This document shows positions 44,246-53,635 of a stretch of DNA of 60,764 nt, piece after piece. A model generated the notes under the pieces. The model did no database searches and was not told where the DNA came from. It saw only the letters and a program-made list of their open reading frames with translations. A program made the position numbers and the translations under genes. Location of the stretch: the NCBI GenBank assembly GCA_003249015.1, contig QBLS01000025.1, positions 1 through 60,764 on the forward strand, in the 5' to 3' direction. The DNA comes from Pseudanabaena sp. (GTDB lineage Bacteria; Cyanobacteriota; Cyanobacteriia; Pseudanabaenales; Pseudanabaenaceae). The stretch's first letter is position 1; every line of letters begins with the position of its first letter.

Positions 44246-45142
44246 ATGCCAAACACCAACATTAGTAATCTCTCGAACCTTGACATAGATGTCCGTACTG
44301 AGTCAGCATCTAAACCCATTGACCAGATCCTCATTCATCCACGTGCCATAGTTCATCCACGCGCCAAAATAGGTTTAGGTACAGTAATCGGAGCTGATGC
44401 AATTATTGATGAATTTGTGGAAATTGGCGATCGCTGCGAAATTCGAGCTAGGGCGATCGTCACAGGGCATACCAAAATAGGCAACGATAATCAAGTCGGC
44501 TATGGGGCAATTGTAGGTTCGGAGCCTCAAGATACTTCTTACAAAGGTGCAGTTAGCTTTGTCGAAATTGGCGATCGCAATGTATTTCGGGAATATGTGA
44601 CCATCAATCGCGGTACTGCCGAAGGCTCAAAGACCTCAATCGGCAATGACAACTTATTTCTCACAGGCGCTCATGTCGCCCACAACTGTAGTATCGGCAA
44701 TCGTATCACTGTCGTTAATAATGTTTTGTTAGCGGGCTATGTGGAAGTTCAAGACTATGCCTTTATGGGTGGTGATGTGGTAGTGCACCAATTTACGAGA
44801 GTTGGAGCCTATGCAATGGTGCGTGGGCAGACGCGCCTCGGTATGGATGTTCCTCCTTACTGTATGGCAGTGGATACAAATATGGTGTTGGGGTTAAATA
44901 GCCTTGGGCTACGCCGCAATGGTTTTAGTCACGAACGCCGCCGCGCTATTCTTGATGCTTACAAAATTATCTACAAATCCCATCGCAATCGCTCCCAAGC
45001 GATCGCCTTTTTAGAGTCCACATCCGACTATGCTGATAATCCTGACATTAAGCTATTTTGTGATTTCATCAAGTCTAGCCGCCGAGGGGTTTGCAAAGTC
45101 TATGAAAAGGGCATAGGACGAGTCGAAGAGGAGCGGGATTAG
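44246..45142 (+). CDS. lpxA: UDP-N-acetylglucosamine acyltransferase
   Basis: A 298-residue left-handed beta-helix enzyme that does the first acylation step of lipid A synthesis. Hexapeptide repeats run from about residue 30 to 215 (IHPRAIVHP, IGLGTVIGADA), and the catalytic His lies in GAHVAHNCSIGN. The C-terminal helical part is present. It has about 25 extra N-terminal residues compared with the E. coli form. The lpxB, lpxD and fabZ partners common elsewhere are not adjacent. Confidence 0.93.
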   Translation: MPNTNISNLSNLDIDVRTESASKPIDQILIHPRAIVHPRAKIGLGTVIGADAIIDEFVEIGDRCEIRARAIVTGHTKIGNDNQVGYGAIVGSEPQDTSYKGAVSFVEIGDRNVFREYVTINRGTAEGSKTSIGNDNLFLTGAHVAHNCSIGNRITVVNNVLLAGYVEVQDYAFMGGDVVVHQFTRVGAYAMVRGQTRLGMDVPPYCMAVDTNMVLGLNSLGLRRNGFSHERRRAILDAYKIIYKSHRNRSQAIAFLESTSDYADNPDIKLFCDFIKSSRRGVCKVYEKGIGRVEEERD

Positions 45143-45153
45143 AAGTAATATTT

Positions 45154-45208
45154 AATCCCAGAAAATAGTTGTGGGTGGCTTTGCCACCCACAACTATTTT
45201 CTGGGATT
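45154..45208. terminator. Perfect 26-bp palindrome after lpxA
   Basis: Arms 45154-45179 and 45183-45208, loop TTT. The GTGGGTGGC/GCCACCCAC core makes a very stable hairpin. Confidence 0.88.
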
Positions 45209-45534
45209 GCTACTTATTTTTTAAAAACTTATTGACAATAATAATCAATAAGTTTAAGGTATAAACACAAATGAAGTTCTGAATCGGAAGTTTGACTCAG
45301 CCCCGTTTCATTGTTCATAGTTCAAATGCGTTGACAGTGATAGTTAGTTAAGGAAGGTTTTACAGAGATTGCTGAACCACATTTGTGCATGACCTGTCTT
45401 AGCTAGCTATCCTTTCCTTATTTAAAAAACTACCTTGATAGCGCGGCGAATCCACTCCATCAAAAATTGTTTTTTAGTTTACGGCTTAGCCTCAGTCTAT
45501 ACAGAAGTTATTAATAATTAATTTCAATAAATCT
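45209..45534. promoter_or_regulatory. Gap before the hydrolase-fold gene with a possible promoter
   Basis: TTGACA at 45232 is followed after 17 bases by TAAGGT at 45255 and then TATAAA at 45260, about 280 bases before the next gene. The rest of the gap shows no gene. Confidence 0.35.
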
Positions 45535-46296
45535 ATGACCCTCAGACAAACCCCATCTCCTCAAGTTGTGGCTATTTGCACCAGTCAGTCTCTACGCCGA
45601 TTTGACTTGCCATTGCTGCGATCGCTATCTCGGCAATATACGGTCGCCCAGTGGGAATATTGTCAAAACGTCGATCAGCCAGTGGATCTAAATTTGGCGA
45701 TCGCGGGTTTACATGAATTTATCCAAACTTGCCAAGACAAGGTGCATCTAGTGGGGCATGGGATTGCAGGGCTAATCGGCTGGCTGTATGCCAAACAATA
45801 TCCTGAGCAAGTGCGATCGCTAACCATGTTGTCCACAGGCGTTGATCTGGCTATTAGTTGGCATAGTCACTACTATGAGCAGCGTCAACTAATTAGCTGT
45901 AGCCGCGAAGTAATGCTAAAGCGAACCGCCTTTTACCTGTTTGGATATCGAGACAAAGAAATGTTGTGTTGGTTAGCTGACCTACTCCAGCAAGATCTGG
46001 ATAATTCCCTAGTGCCACATTCGTTATTTGCGCCTGTCCATATTGCGCCATCGACTATTTCTGTACCCATGCTAGTTTGTGGTGCGATCGATGATTATGT
46101 TGCAGGCGGCTCAAACTCCTATCAAAAATGGAAACAGCATCTCAAAGATAGCGATCGCCTATGGTTGAGCAACCACGGCAAACATTTCTTCCATTATTCT
46201 CAATGGCAAGCTGTTAGTACACAGATGCGTTCTTTTTGGAATTCTCTAACTTTATTAAGAGCAACTAGCCTAAGCAATATTCAAATAAATGTCTAA
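45535..46296 (+). CDS. Alpha/beta-hydrolase-fold protein lacking the nucleophile
   Basis: A 253-residue protein with the fold's usual order: a strand, then HLVGHGIAGLIGWLY, where GxSxG should be, and a C-terminal His in SNHGKHFFHYS after the acid loop GAIDDYVAGG. The nucleophile serine is replaced by glycine (GHGIAG), so it is probably not an active esterase of the usual type, or acts differently. No signal peptide. Its stop TAA lies inside the arm of a palindrome shared with the convergent acyltransferase gene. Confidence 0.8.
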   Translation: MTLRQTPSPQVVAICTSQSLRRFDLPLLRSLSRQYTVAQWEYCQNVDQPVDLNLAIAGLHEFIQTCQDKVHLVGHGIAGLIGWLYAKQYPEQVRSLTMLSTGVDLAISWHSHYYEQRQLISCSREVMLKRTAFYLFGYRDKEMLCWLADLLQQDLDNSLVPHSLFAPVHIAPSTISVPMLVCGAIDDYVAGGSNSYQKWKQHLKDSDRLWLSNHGKHFFHYSQWQAVSTQMRSFWNSLTLLRATSLSNIQINV

Positions 46297-46372
46297 CTTC
46301 ATATGCCAGTCTCGCCCCCTGCACGGGCGGGACTAGCATATGAAGTTAGTGGCGGCGTTTTGCTCCGCCACT
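46293..46372. terminator. Nested palindromes between convergent genes
   Basis: An outer hairpin has perfect 14-bp arms (46293-46306 and 46336-46349) with an inner AGTCTCGCCC/GGGCGGGACT stem. A second hairpin AGTGGCGG/CCGCCACT is at 46348-46372. The stop codon of the plus-strand gene is inside the first arm. Confidence 0.82.
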
Positions 46373-46400
46373 AAATGATTTGAGGACAATACTTTGTAAC

Positions 46401-47654
46401 TCAAACGTGATTAAGAACTTTTTGTTGAAACCAGTTTTTGATGATTGGTTGCAGTTTTAGCTCCAAAAGGTAGGAAATACCAATCGTCAGTCCTGCCCAG
46501 ATCAACACCCGTACAATAAAGCTAAAAACAGAACCACTAAAGAAAGGAACATAACTCATAAAATTCATAATTGGCATATGTAAAACATAAACACCATAGG
46601 AAATGCTGCCAAAAAATGTGAACTTATGAAAAATATCAGGACTAGACCGCCAACCCCAAAGAGCTATGCCTAGAGCCAAATGGAATCCGCCAAAAAGAGC
46701 ATATTGCTGACCGATAACCAATAAATACGTGGTGTGGGCAAGGGGAAGCGCGATCGCGATCGCATTCAGCCAGCGAACGCAGGGAATACGCCTTTGTGTC
46801 AAAGCACTAAACAGTAAAAGGCAGAGAGGTAAATAAACAAAGTCGGTAATATTGATCTGGGCAAGATTGAGCTTAGTTAGTTCTAACGCCTCTAGTAAAG
46901 TCTTGACAATACTCAGCTTATCCGTAGCAATAAAGATCAGCATATAAGCAACTAGGGGAAACTTGCGGATCTCTTCCGATCTAGGCTTTTTCCACGCTAG
47001 CCATAGCCCAAATAACCAAAAGATCCAACCTGCCGCATAGCCCGAAATAATTGACGGAATAGCTGGAATAAATGGAAATACACAGGCTATGACTAAAGAA
47101 CAAAACATTAGTGGTATGACTTTGGGGCGAAAATACCAAACCGCCAAAAAGACTAGGTAATAAACCACTTCATAGTTCAAAGTCCATAGAACTCCATTGC
47201 CCTGAATTAACCCTGAAACTGCTACTTGCAAGAAAAAAAAGCTACCAACAATAGTTTTCCAAGTATCTACTGGATAGGAAAGTGTTCCCAAAATAATCGC
47301 TAATACATATATGGGATAGAGTCGAATAAATCGCCTGAGTACATATCGAATCGCATTCGTTTGCGAAAAAGGTAATCGATTAGTAAGTCCAATCACATAG
47401 CCAGATAGTGCAAAAAAAATGAGAACTCCGCCATGAGCAGCATTGAAAAAATATCCAATTGGCAAAGTTGGATGATAGGCAGGATCAATTTTGAAATTAA
47501 AGAAGAAAATATGAGCATAGGCAACCCAAAGTGCGGCAATTCCCCGCAGTCCATCTAGAGCATAGTCATATACCTTCCGATCTTCAGTCTGTACTTCAGG
47601 TGATGGCGCAAAGCGATCGCCTAGATCTATTTCCTCTGTGATTTGATCTTGCAT
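46401..47654 (-). CDS. Acyltransferase 3-family membrane protein
   Basis: A 417-residue polytopic protein of the OafA/YrhL type, which O-acetylates surface sugars. The family start YALDGLRGIAALWVAYAHIFFF carries the conserved Arg and the His near residue 45. Ten or so membrane helices follow. It has no SGNH tail. It could decorate the exopolysaccharide or lipopolysaccharide made by nearby pathways; the exact acceptor is unknown. Confidence 0.9.
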   Translation of the reverse strand: MQDQITEEIDLGDRFAPSPEVQTEDRKVYDYALDGLRGIAALWVAYAHIFFFNFKIDPAYHPTLPIGYFFNAAHGGVLIFFALSGYVIGLTNRLPFSQTNAIRYVLRRFIRLYPIYVLAIILGTLSYPVDTWKTIVGSFFFLQVAVSGLIQGNGVLWTLNYEVVYYLVFLAVWYFRPKVIPLMFCSLVIACVFPFIPAIPSIISGYAAGWIFWLFGLWLAWKKPRSEEIRKFPLVAYMLIFIATDKLSIVKTLLEALELTKLNLAQINITDFVYLPLCLLLFSALTQRRIPCVRWLNAIAIALPLAHTTYLLVIGQQYALFGGFHLALGIALWGWRSSPDIFHKFTFFGSISYGVYVLHMPIMNFMSYVPFFSGSVFSFIVRVLIWAGLTIGISYLLELKLQPIIKNWFQQKVLNHV

Positions 47655-47700
47655 TATGTAGATTTAACAATTACGACTTTGGAAATCACAGTAATTGTAT

Positions 47701-47785
47701 AAGTAGCTAGGCATAATTAAAACTCCAAGCCAAAACCTATGGCGCAAGCGTAGCGTGCGCCATAGGTTTTGGGAATTGCAAACTA
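47701..47785. repeat. Family B element
   Basis: Starts AAGTAGCTAGGCATAATTAA and holds a perfect 16-bp palindrome (47731-47746 and 47756-47771) around AGCGTAGCG. Confidence 0.85.
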
Positions 47786-47956
47786 AAAAAACAGAAAGCT
47801 AAGGGACTGAATCTGGTTCTGAGCTACTTACTACAATTGAAACTTCTAGATCACAGGAAACAAATGTAGCTTTGGTTCGATAATTTAGGTACGATAAGTT
47901 TAGGGGGAAAAGAAAGACGGTATTGGCAATTTGCACGCATAATTTTGGAGATTTTT

Positions 47957-49180
47957 ATGAGGCAGGGTGAATTTCTGATCCAGAACAGACAATTGCCACG
48001 ACAGGATCGTACTTCCGCGATCGCCGACTTAGAGCAAAGTTTACAAAGTAGTGAGTCAGATAAAAATTCTAGAAGCTCATTCCCAATTTTTTTGGATTTG
48101 GCAGTGGAATTGATGGCAACTAAGCAGCAAGATGCGATCTATCGAGCTAAGTCTTTGGCTCATCAAGCTAAAGAGCTATTGGAGCAAGACTTTACCTCAA
48201 GCCCTGCTCAAGACTCCCTCTTCGATCAAGAAAATCTAGCCTATTTACTCTATGTACAAGCCATTTTGTCAGTGTCTACAAATGAGATGAGTACGGCTTT
48301 AGATCAACTTCAAGGTGCTTACAATATTTACACTGATATCAATCATGCTGAAGGGCAGTCCTTGATCGATGACACCCTTGGTCAATATCATCTGTACCAT
48401 TACAACTCCCAATTGGCTTTATCTCACTTTGAGCGATCGCTATCTCTTCGTCTTGAGCGCGAAGAAAGGGAAATCGCCCTCAGTTATCTGCATTTGGGAT
48501 GCTTGTATTTATTCATAAATGATCTAGAGCAGTCCGCCAGTTTATTCAATAGCGCCTTAGAAATGGCGATCGCCAATGATGACGAATATTTGCGGCGACA
48601 GGCTCTCAAAGGACTGATTAAAATCGCGATCGCTAGGCATGAGTGGACTGAGGTGATCGCCATGCTTAAAGATACCATCGGCTTGTTAAGTGAGCCTACG
48701 GATGCGATTGAAATTGGCTACTTGTACTGCGATCTAGCAGAGGCATTACTAGGTAATAATCAAGTAGAAGAAAGCTTGATCTGTGTGAGGATTCAAGTCC
48801 TACCAAGGTTCCGAGATTTTCAACATTCCCAAGGTGTTGCGATCGCTAAACATCTGCGGGGACGCATTTATGTGCAGCGTTTAGCCGTGGGGCTAGATGC
48901 ACTGGACGAAGATGCAATTGAAACAGCAGAAGATTCCTTAATTGACGCTTCCATAGCATTTGAGCAGTTTGGGATGATGCTTGAGTATGCTAGGTCTCTT
49001 TATGATCTAGCGCTGCTTTATCAACTATGCAGTAACTCGCAATTTCAATATCAGTATCAGGGCAAGTCTTTGCGATCGCTAGAACTTGCCTTTAGCATTT
49101 TGGATCAAATTGGTTTTGGCGATAGTGAGTTGGCGACTAAGGTTGATACATTACTTGACCAAGTAATGCGAAAGGGCTAA
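47957..49180 (+). CDS. Tetratricopeptide-repeat protein
   Basis: A protein of about 407 residues from the ATG at 47957, with GGAG nine bases upstream; a TTG at 47945 is less likely. It is all-helical with several TPR-like repeats (about 70-300), for example AEGQSLIDDTLGQYHLYHYNSQLALSHFERS and LGCLYLFINDLEQSASLF, each with alternating small and large residues. No catalytic domain and no membrane segment were seen. It probably mediates protein contacts; partners are unknown. Confidence 0.8.
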   Translation: MRQGEFLIQNRQLPRQDRTSAIADLEQSLQSSESDKNSRSSFPIFLDLAVELMATKQQDAIYRAKSLAHQAKELLEQDFTSSPAQDSLFDQENLAYLLYVQAILSVSTNEMSTALDQLQGAYNIYTDINHAEGQSLIDDTLGQYHLYHYNSQLALSHFERSLSLRLEREEREIALSYLHLGCLYLFINDLEQSASLFNSALEMAIANDDEYLRRQALKGLIKIAIARHEWTEVIAMLKDTIGLLSEPTDAIEIGYLYCDLAEALLGNNQVEESLICVRIQVLPRFRDFQHSQGVAIAKHLRGRIYVQRLAVGLDALDEDAIETAEDSLIDASIAFEQFGMMLEYARSLYDLALLYQLCSNSQFQYQYQGKSLRSLELAFSILDQIGFGDSELATKVDTLLDQVMRKG

Positions 49181-49235
49181 GTAGTGGGGCATAAATATAA
49201 ACCCCTGAGACCTTTGGCACAAGCGCCAAAGGTCT
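49179..49235. repeat. Family B element overlapping the TPR stop codon
   Basis: Starts AAGTAGTGGGGCATAAATA, where the first two bases are part of the TPR gene's TAA. It includes an 11-bp palindrome (49208-49218 and 49225-49235). It may end both convergent transcripts. Confidence 0.72.
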
Positions 49236-49308
49236 TATCCCAATTCACAAAAGTGCATTCATACCTTTGAGGATTTTGTATAGTTGTTTCAAAAAATACT
49301 TATCTGTC

Positions 49309-50091
49309 TCAACTAGAGGCACTGGTGTAAAACCTAAGGGCAAACTGCCAAAACTTATTGGAAATATATAGTAAGGCGATCGCTAAAAACAGCGAACTTA
49401 TGATCCATATAAATTCACCGCGCCCCAATAGTGTCTCGGCAGGGACTGTGGTCAAAAAAGCGATCGGTACGATAAAAGTAAAAAAGAAACGATAGCCAGC
49501 AGGATAAGCTGCCATCGGGTAACGTCCCGCCTCCATTAAACCCCGTAAGATTTCGGTGACATTGTAGATTTTGACGAACCAGATGCTGGTTGCCCCCAAC
49601 ATAAACCAAATGCTGTAAAGGATGATGCAGCCCAATGTTAGGGGTATTAAGCTTGCAAAATAATTACCTATACCCAATTGCAGCTTACTACTAGCGTAGA
49701 GAAGTAGCGCAAAGCCAAAAACTAGATTAGGAATACCCCAAGGTGACAGGGTACGTGCTGATAGCCAAAATTGGCTATTGATCGGCTTTAACAAAACAAA
49801 ATCCAAAGTGCCATTCTGGACATGGTCAACAACTTTGCTGAGGTTAGGAGCTAGAAAAGTGCTAGAAAATCCTTCCAAGATCGTGAACATTCCCAACACA
49901 ATCATCGACTCTTCCCACTGCCAACCCGCAAAAGTATAGCCAGTGCGATAAAACAAAAATAGCCCAAATATGCTACCCGCTAAGCCGCTAATACTACTTA
50001 GTGCCGATATCGCAAAATTAATGCGGTATTCCAATTCAGCGGCGATCGCAGTTGACCAAAAAAGCTTCAAAATTTGCAAATATTTGATCAT
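49309..50091 (-). CDS. ABC-2-type transporter permease
   Basis: A permease of about 260 residues from the ATG at 50091 (MIKYLQILKLFWSTAIAAELEYR); starts at 50103 and 50139 would add 4 or 16 residues. Six membrane helices are visible, and the family block GTLDFVLLKPINSQF sits after the second helix. It matches the ABC2_membrane_6-like (DUF990) permeases, which work as heterodimers with an ATPase. No ATPase or second permease is nearby, so the partner must be elsewhere. The substrate is unknown. Confidence 0.85.
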   Translation of the reverse strand: MIKYLQILKLFWSTAIAAELEYRINFAISALSSISGLAGSIFGLFLFYRTGYTFAGWQWEESMIVLGMFTILEGFSSTFLAPNLSKVVDHVQNGTLDFVLLKPINSQFWLSARTLSPWGIPNLVFGFALLLYASSKLQLGIGNYFASLIPLTLGCIILYSIWFMLGATSIWFVKIYNVTEILRGLMEAGRYPMAAYPAGYRFFFTFIVPIAFLTTVPAETLLGRGEFIWIISSLFLAIALLYISNKFWQFALRFYTSASS

Positions 50092-50182
50092 TTTTTTGAT
50101 CATGTTGATCACAATTCTTTCTGCCACAGTCGTAAACAATGGTGAAATCGTTTACGACTGGAGTTTTGAGCATTAATGAGGC

Positions 50183-50467
50183 TTAGGCGTAACCACGACC
50201 TCTAGGGCGATCGTTACTACGCTCAGCACGAGGCTTAGCCTTGTTAACGCGCAGAGTTCGTCCCATCCATTCAGCTTCGTTCAGTGCGGCAATAGCTGCT
50301 TCTTCCTGAGCATCGTCCTCCATGTCCACGAAGGCGAAGCCACGAACCCGACCAGTTTCTTGATCGGTAGGCAGTTGCACGCGCTTTACAGTGCCGTAGT
50401 CTGAAAAGACGCTTGTTAGGTCGTCCTTAGCAGCTTGATAAGACAAATTTCCAACGTAAATAGTCAC
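50183..50467 (-). CDS. RRM-domain RNA-binding protein
   Basis: A 94-residue single RNA recognition motif. RNP2 is IYVGNL and RNP1 is RGFAFVDM. A short Arg/Gly tail (PRGRGYA) follows. Cyanobacterial Rbp proteins of this type are often cold-induced and bind mRNA. The gene lies 90 bases upstream of the ABC permease on the same strand, and its long 5' side (50468-50620) may hold regulatory leader sequence. Confidence 0.93.
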   Translation of the reverse strand: MTIYVGNLSYQAAKDDLTSVFSDYGTVKRVQLPTDQETGRVRGFAFVDMEDDAQEEAAIAALNEAEWMGRTLRVNKAKPRAERSNDRPRGRGYA

Positions 50468-51083
50468 AGTCAGTTCGCTCCAAAAAAGAGATCGATATAG
50501 TAGTTTAGCCAGTCTTCGGACAAGACTCGCTCGATCCGAGATCTCACAAATCCAACCTAAATTTCAGCTTTGATATAAGTTTACCGTTTACCCGCAACAA
50601 TTTGAGTAGGCTTTATTACAACCTTGTGTCAAATAACGGTAAAACCTAGTTCAGTTTTGAGATTGCCACAAATTCTTGATTACAGTCGGTATTTCTATAT
50701 ACAGGTAGTTGTTGAGATAACAAGATTATTGGTGTTTAGATCAAAATTTATGTCTAAAGGTATAGGTAAAACTACTCTATTAGGCAGTAGTCAATTCTAC
50801 TTATTTGATTGTCTACAGAGCTTTGCAAGCAAGCGGGGCAACAAACCCGTACTTCACTAGACTGATAAACGTTATAGTGTGAGCTTTAAAATCTTAATGA
50901 TATAGCTTCGGGGAGCTTAGAGACTTGGCATTACACCAATTATCAGAAGTGTAGTTACTTTTTTATTTGGGACTAATCATCTTCTGGGCTTTTAATTAAA
51001 ATTTATCTAGGTTTTATCACAGCGCCAAGCGCGGAGATGCTAACCTTGTAGCAAAATTTTCACCTGCTGCTACGCGATCGCCA
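50468..51083. other. 616-base intergenic region
   Basis: Divergent between the RRM gene (minus) and the DUF1574-like gene (plus). It is A/T-rich. A 78-codon open frame near 50624 has no protein-like features and is not accepted. No strong palindrome of the window's common class is present, which is itself unusual here. Confidence 0.45.
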
Positions 51084-53150
51084 ATGGAAACCATATCTCT
51101 AGATGCAGATTCTCAACAGTTTGTACCATCTGCTAGTCCTGAGCGAGGAGCTTTGGTGACTAATTCAGCTTCTAGTGTTATTGCCGCAGAGCCAGAAAGG
51201 CTCTTGGGCGGCTTAAAAATCTCACGTACCAGACAAAAAGGTGATTGTTTATATCTTTACAGCCAAGAGCAGCAAGCAGACTGTGCGGCAAAAATTCTTG
51301 AAGAGATTGCTCTCAGTACTCAAGACTTAGATGGATCGGTTTTATTTGCGGAAGGAATTCGCAAGCTGAAGTTACATGGCAAGGCTTGGGCGCTAGGCAT
51401 TGATCTGCCCATCAGTCAGTCAGCGATCGTGGCTGCGGAAATCATTACAGAATTACTAAAAAAATTTCAGGAAAATCCACTTTTAGACAATAAGTTAGCC
51501 CAAGCCAAACTAAAACTGTTATTACAAAATAGTTGTTTAAATTTACTTTGCGAAACTCGACAAGCAGTTTTGCAGGCGGAAATTGCTTTACCAATTTTAG
51601 ATACTTTACGAACCTTAAAATCATCAGAATACTTTCAGACTATTACCGTATCAAATCGCGTAATTGGGGATAAGACAGCTAATTGGTCTTTTGAAATTGA
51701 TCTGCTGGCGATCGGTACGCAAGCTAGTGATGAAAGTGAAACTGCTCAGATCGCGCCGCCGCAAAAACTAGCAAGTGAATTTGTAAGCTCAGACGATCTA
51801 AATGATGAGGTCGATAGTAATCAGGACTTTCTTTCAGGATTAGGCGATCGCCTAATCAGCTTCAGTAATATCGCTAAGCAGTTTTTGCAATTGAGGTGGT
51901 TAGGGAAAACAAGTCTTGATAATTCCCCCAATTTTAGAAATTTGTCGATCCAGTCCTGCTTGATTAGCTTAGCGATCGGTGTCGGTAGTGCGATCGCCAT
52001 TGACAGAACTCTCAGCCATTACGTTAGCCAATCGGAACCACTGCCAGCGCTAACTACAGAAACCACAACCAACCTCGATCTGTCGCCTAGTCCATTAGTT
52101 GCGGAGGCTAGCCCAGATAAAACTAAGCCAAATTTTAATATTGCGACATTGAATGACAAGCTAACTTTGCTAGATTGGCAAGTCACCAATCAGGGGCGAT
52201 CGCCAGATGTGATGGTTGTGGGTAGCTCAAGAGCCTTGCGCGGGATCGAGCCACGCACCCTTGAAAGGGTGCTTGCCGCCAAAGGATATAAAGATATTAA
52301 TGTCTTCAATTTAGGAATTGACGGGGCAACTGCAAAAGTCGTCAATCTGCAAATCACCCAAATCTTGTCACGTCCACAGTTACCCCGCATGATTATTTGG
52401 GCTGATGGTTTGAGAGCTTTTAATAGCAGACGCAATGACATCACTTACGATGAAATTACGGCTTCCCTTGGCTATAAACAGCTACAGGAGAGGCTTAAGA
52501 AAAATAACGATAATGATAATTCGGCGATCACCCCAGAACCTAACTTAAAGATCACCAATCCACTGGCTAGCGTCATCTCTAATGTCTTTGCAACCAAGGC
52601 AAAGCGCCAAGAGGTGCGGACTTCAGTAGTTAAAAGCTTTGATCGCAATACCAACTTACTCAGCAATAGCGAGAGTCTCATCGCCGCAACTCGTCCCACA
52701 GCAGTTACAGCGATCGACCCCAAAGGGTTTGTGGCTTTCGACGTAGTTTTCGATCCAGTCACCTACTTTCAGAGATACCCTCAAGTCCCTGGAGACTACG
52801 ATCTCGACTATCGCGACTTTGAAACTAGCGGTTCCCAGTTTGATGCTTTTGCCAATGTTGTAGATTTTTGTCGCCGTAATAATATTGAGCTTTTATTAGT
52901 GAATATGCCTTTACATTCCACCTATTTAGATTCTATTCGGACAAATTTTGAATCTATTTTCAATCAACGGATGCAAGAGTTGGCGCTTCGCGAAGGCTTT
53001 ACCTATATCGACCTCTCCCAATCAATCCCTGACCAATCTGAGTTATTTTCCGATCCCAGCCACCTCAATAAAAAAGGGGCGATCGCGATCACGCAGATGC
53101 TTGGTCAAAATACAAAAATTCGTTGGCAATCCCTCAAACCCCAGAAATAA
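51084..53150 (+). CDS. DUF1574-like membrane protein with SGNH-type hydrolase motifs
   Basis: A 688-residue protein. The N-terminal 250 residues are soluble and unrecognised, with an acidic segment near 230-250. A single membrane helix (about 291-312) follows. The C-terminal 340 residues resemble DUF1574: a block I motif VMVVGSSRALRG, then INVFNLGIDGATAKV and a block V motif DPSHLNKKGA near residue 660, as in SGNH esterases. Such proteins are candidates for modifying surface polysaccharide. It lies 490 bases upstream of pilB, which may hint at envelope or pilus work; this link is weak. Confidence 0.72.
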   Translation: METISLDADSQQFVPSASPERGALVTNSASSVIAAEPERLLGGLKISRTRQKGDCLYLYSQEQQADCAAKILEEIALSTQDLDGSVLFAEGIRKLKLHGKAWALGIDLPISQSAIVAAEIITELLKKFQENPLLDNKLAQAKLKLLLQNSCLNLLCETRQAVLQAEIALPILDTLRTLKSSEYFQTITVSNRVIGDKTANWSFEIDLLAIGTQASDESETAQIAPPQKLASEFVSSDDLNDEVDSNQDFLSGLGDRLISFSNIAKQFLQLRWLGKTSLDNSPNFRNLSIQSCLISLAIGVGSAIAIDRTLSHYVSQSEPLPALTTETTTNLDLSPSPLVAEASPDKTKPNFNIATLNDKLTLLDWQVTNQGRSPDVMVVGSSRALRGIEPRTLERVLAAKGYKDINVFNLGIDGATAKVVNLQITQILSRPQLPRMIIWADGLRAFNSRRNDITYDEITASLGYKQLQERLKKNNDNDNSAITPEPNLKITNPLASVISNVFATKAKRQEVRTSVVKSFDRNTNLLSNSESLIAATRPTAVTAIDPKGFVAFDVVFDPVTYFQRYPQVPGDYDLDYRDFETSGSQFDAFANVVDFCRRNNIELLLVNMPLHSTYLDSIRTNFESIFNQRMQELALREGFTYIDLSQSIPDQSELFSDPSHLNKKGAIAITQMLGQNTKIRWQSLKPQK

Positions 53151-53156
53151 TATTGC

Positions 53157-53271
53157 TATGGCAAAGCAAGAGTTAGCTAATACAAATCAAAACCCTAGAA
53201 GATGAGTGGCGGCGCGAAGCGCCGCCACTCATCTTCTGGTTTTATGTCCTAAGCAAACCTTGCTTTGCTAT
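53157..53271. repeat. MITE-like element, family A, copy 2
   Basis: Shares about 40 bases at each end with 14509-14619, apart from a few differences (CTATGGCAAAGC, TTTGCTATG). The inner palindrome has 19-bp perfect arms (53197-53215 and 53219-53237), loop GAA. Confidence 0.88.
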
Positions 53272-53371
53272 GTAAGCAAATTAAAAACCTAGAAAGCTGT
53301 CCCGCCTAAGTAGCAGTCTTCGCTTGCCGAAGTGTCGCAGCCCTAGTTTTTATTTGAATCATCTGTAGAGC

Positions 53372-53480
53372 TATAGACACTTGTATTAGGACAAATAAAA
53401 CCCAAGAAGTGAGTTGCGGCGCTTCGCGCCGCAACTCGCTTCTTGGGTTTTGTGTTCTAACAAGACTGGCGACAGCTATA
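53372..53480. repeat. MITE-like element, family A-related, copy 3
   Basis: Lies 100 bases after copy 2. Ends CTATAGACACTTGT and GACAGCTATA. The inner stem has 26-bp arms (53397-53422 and 53426-53451) with one wobble and loop TTC. Confidence 0.85.
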
Positions 53481-53635
53481 TTTTTTAACCAATGGTAAAA
53501 ACTTTGTAAAAAGTATGAAACACTTGTGCTATTTTTGCCCAATATAGCTATGCAAACAGCTATGATCGCCCTAGATCAATTTGCGATCAAATTGATTAAA
53601 TTAATGGGCAATGAACTCTTAGGAACTCTTGGGCT

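Noticed and set aside
50624-50860. 78-codon plus-strand open frame before the DUF1574-like gene
   Set aside because: No ribosome-binding site, no protein-like composition, and it lies in an otherwise A/T-rich gap.
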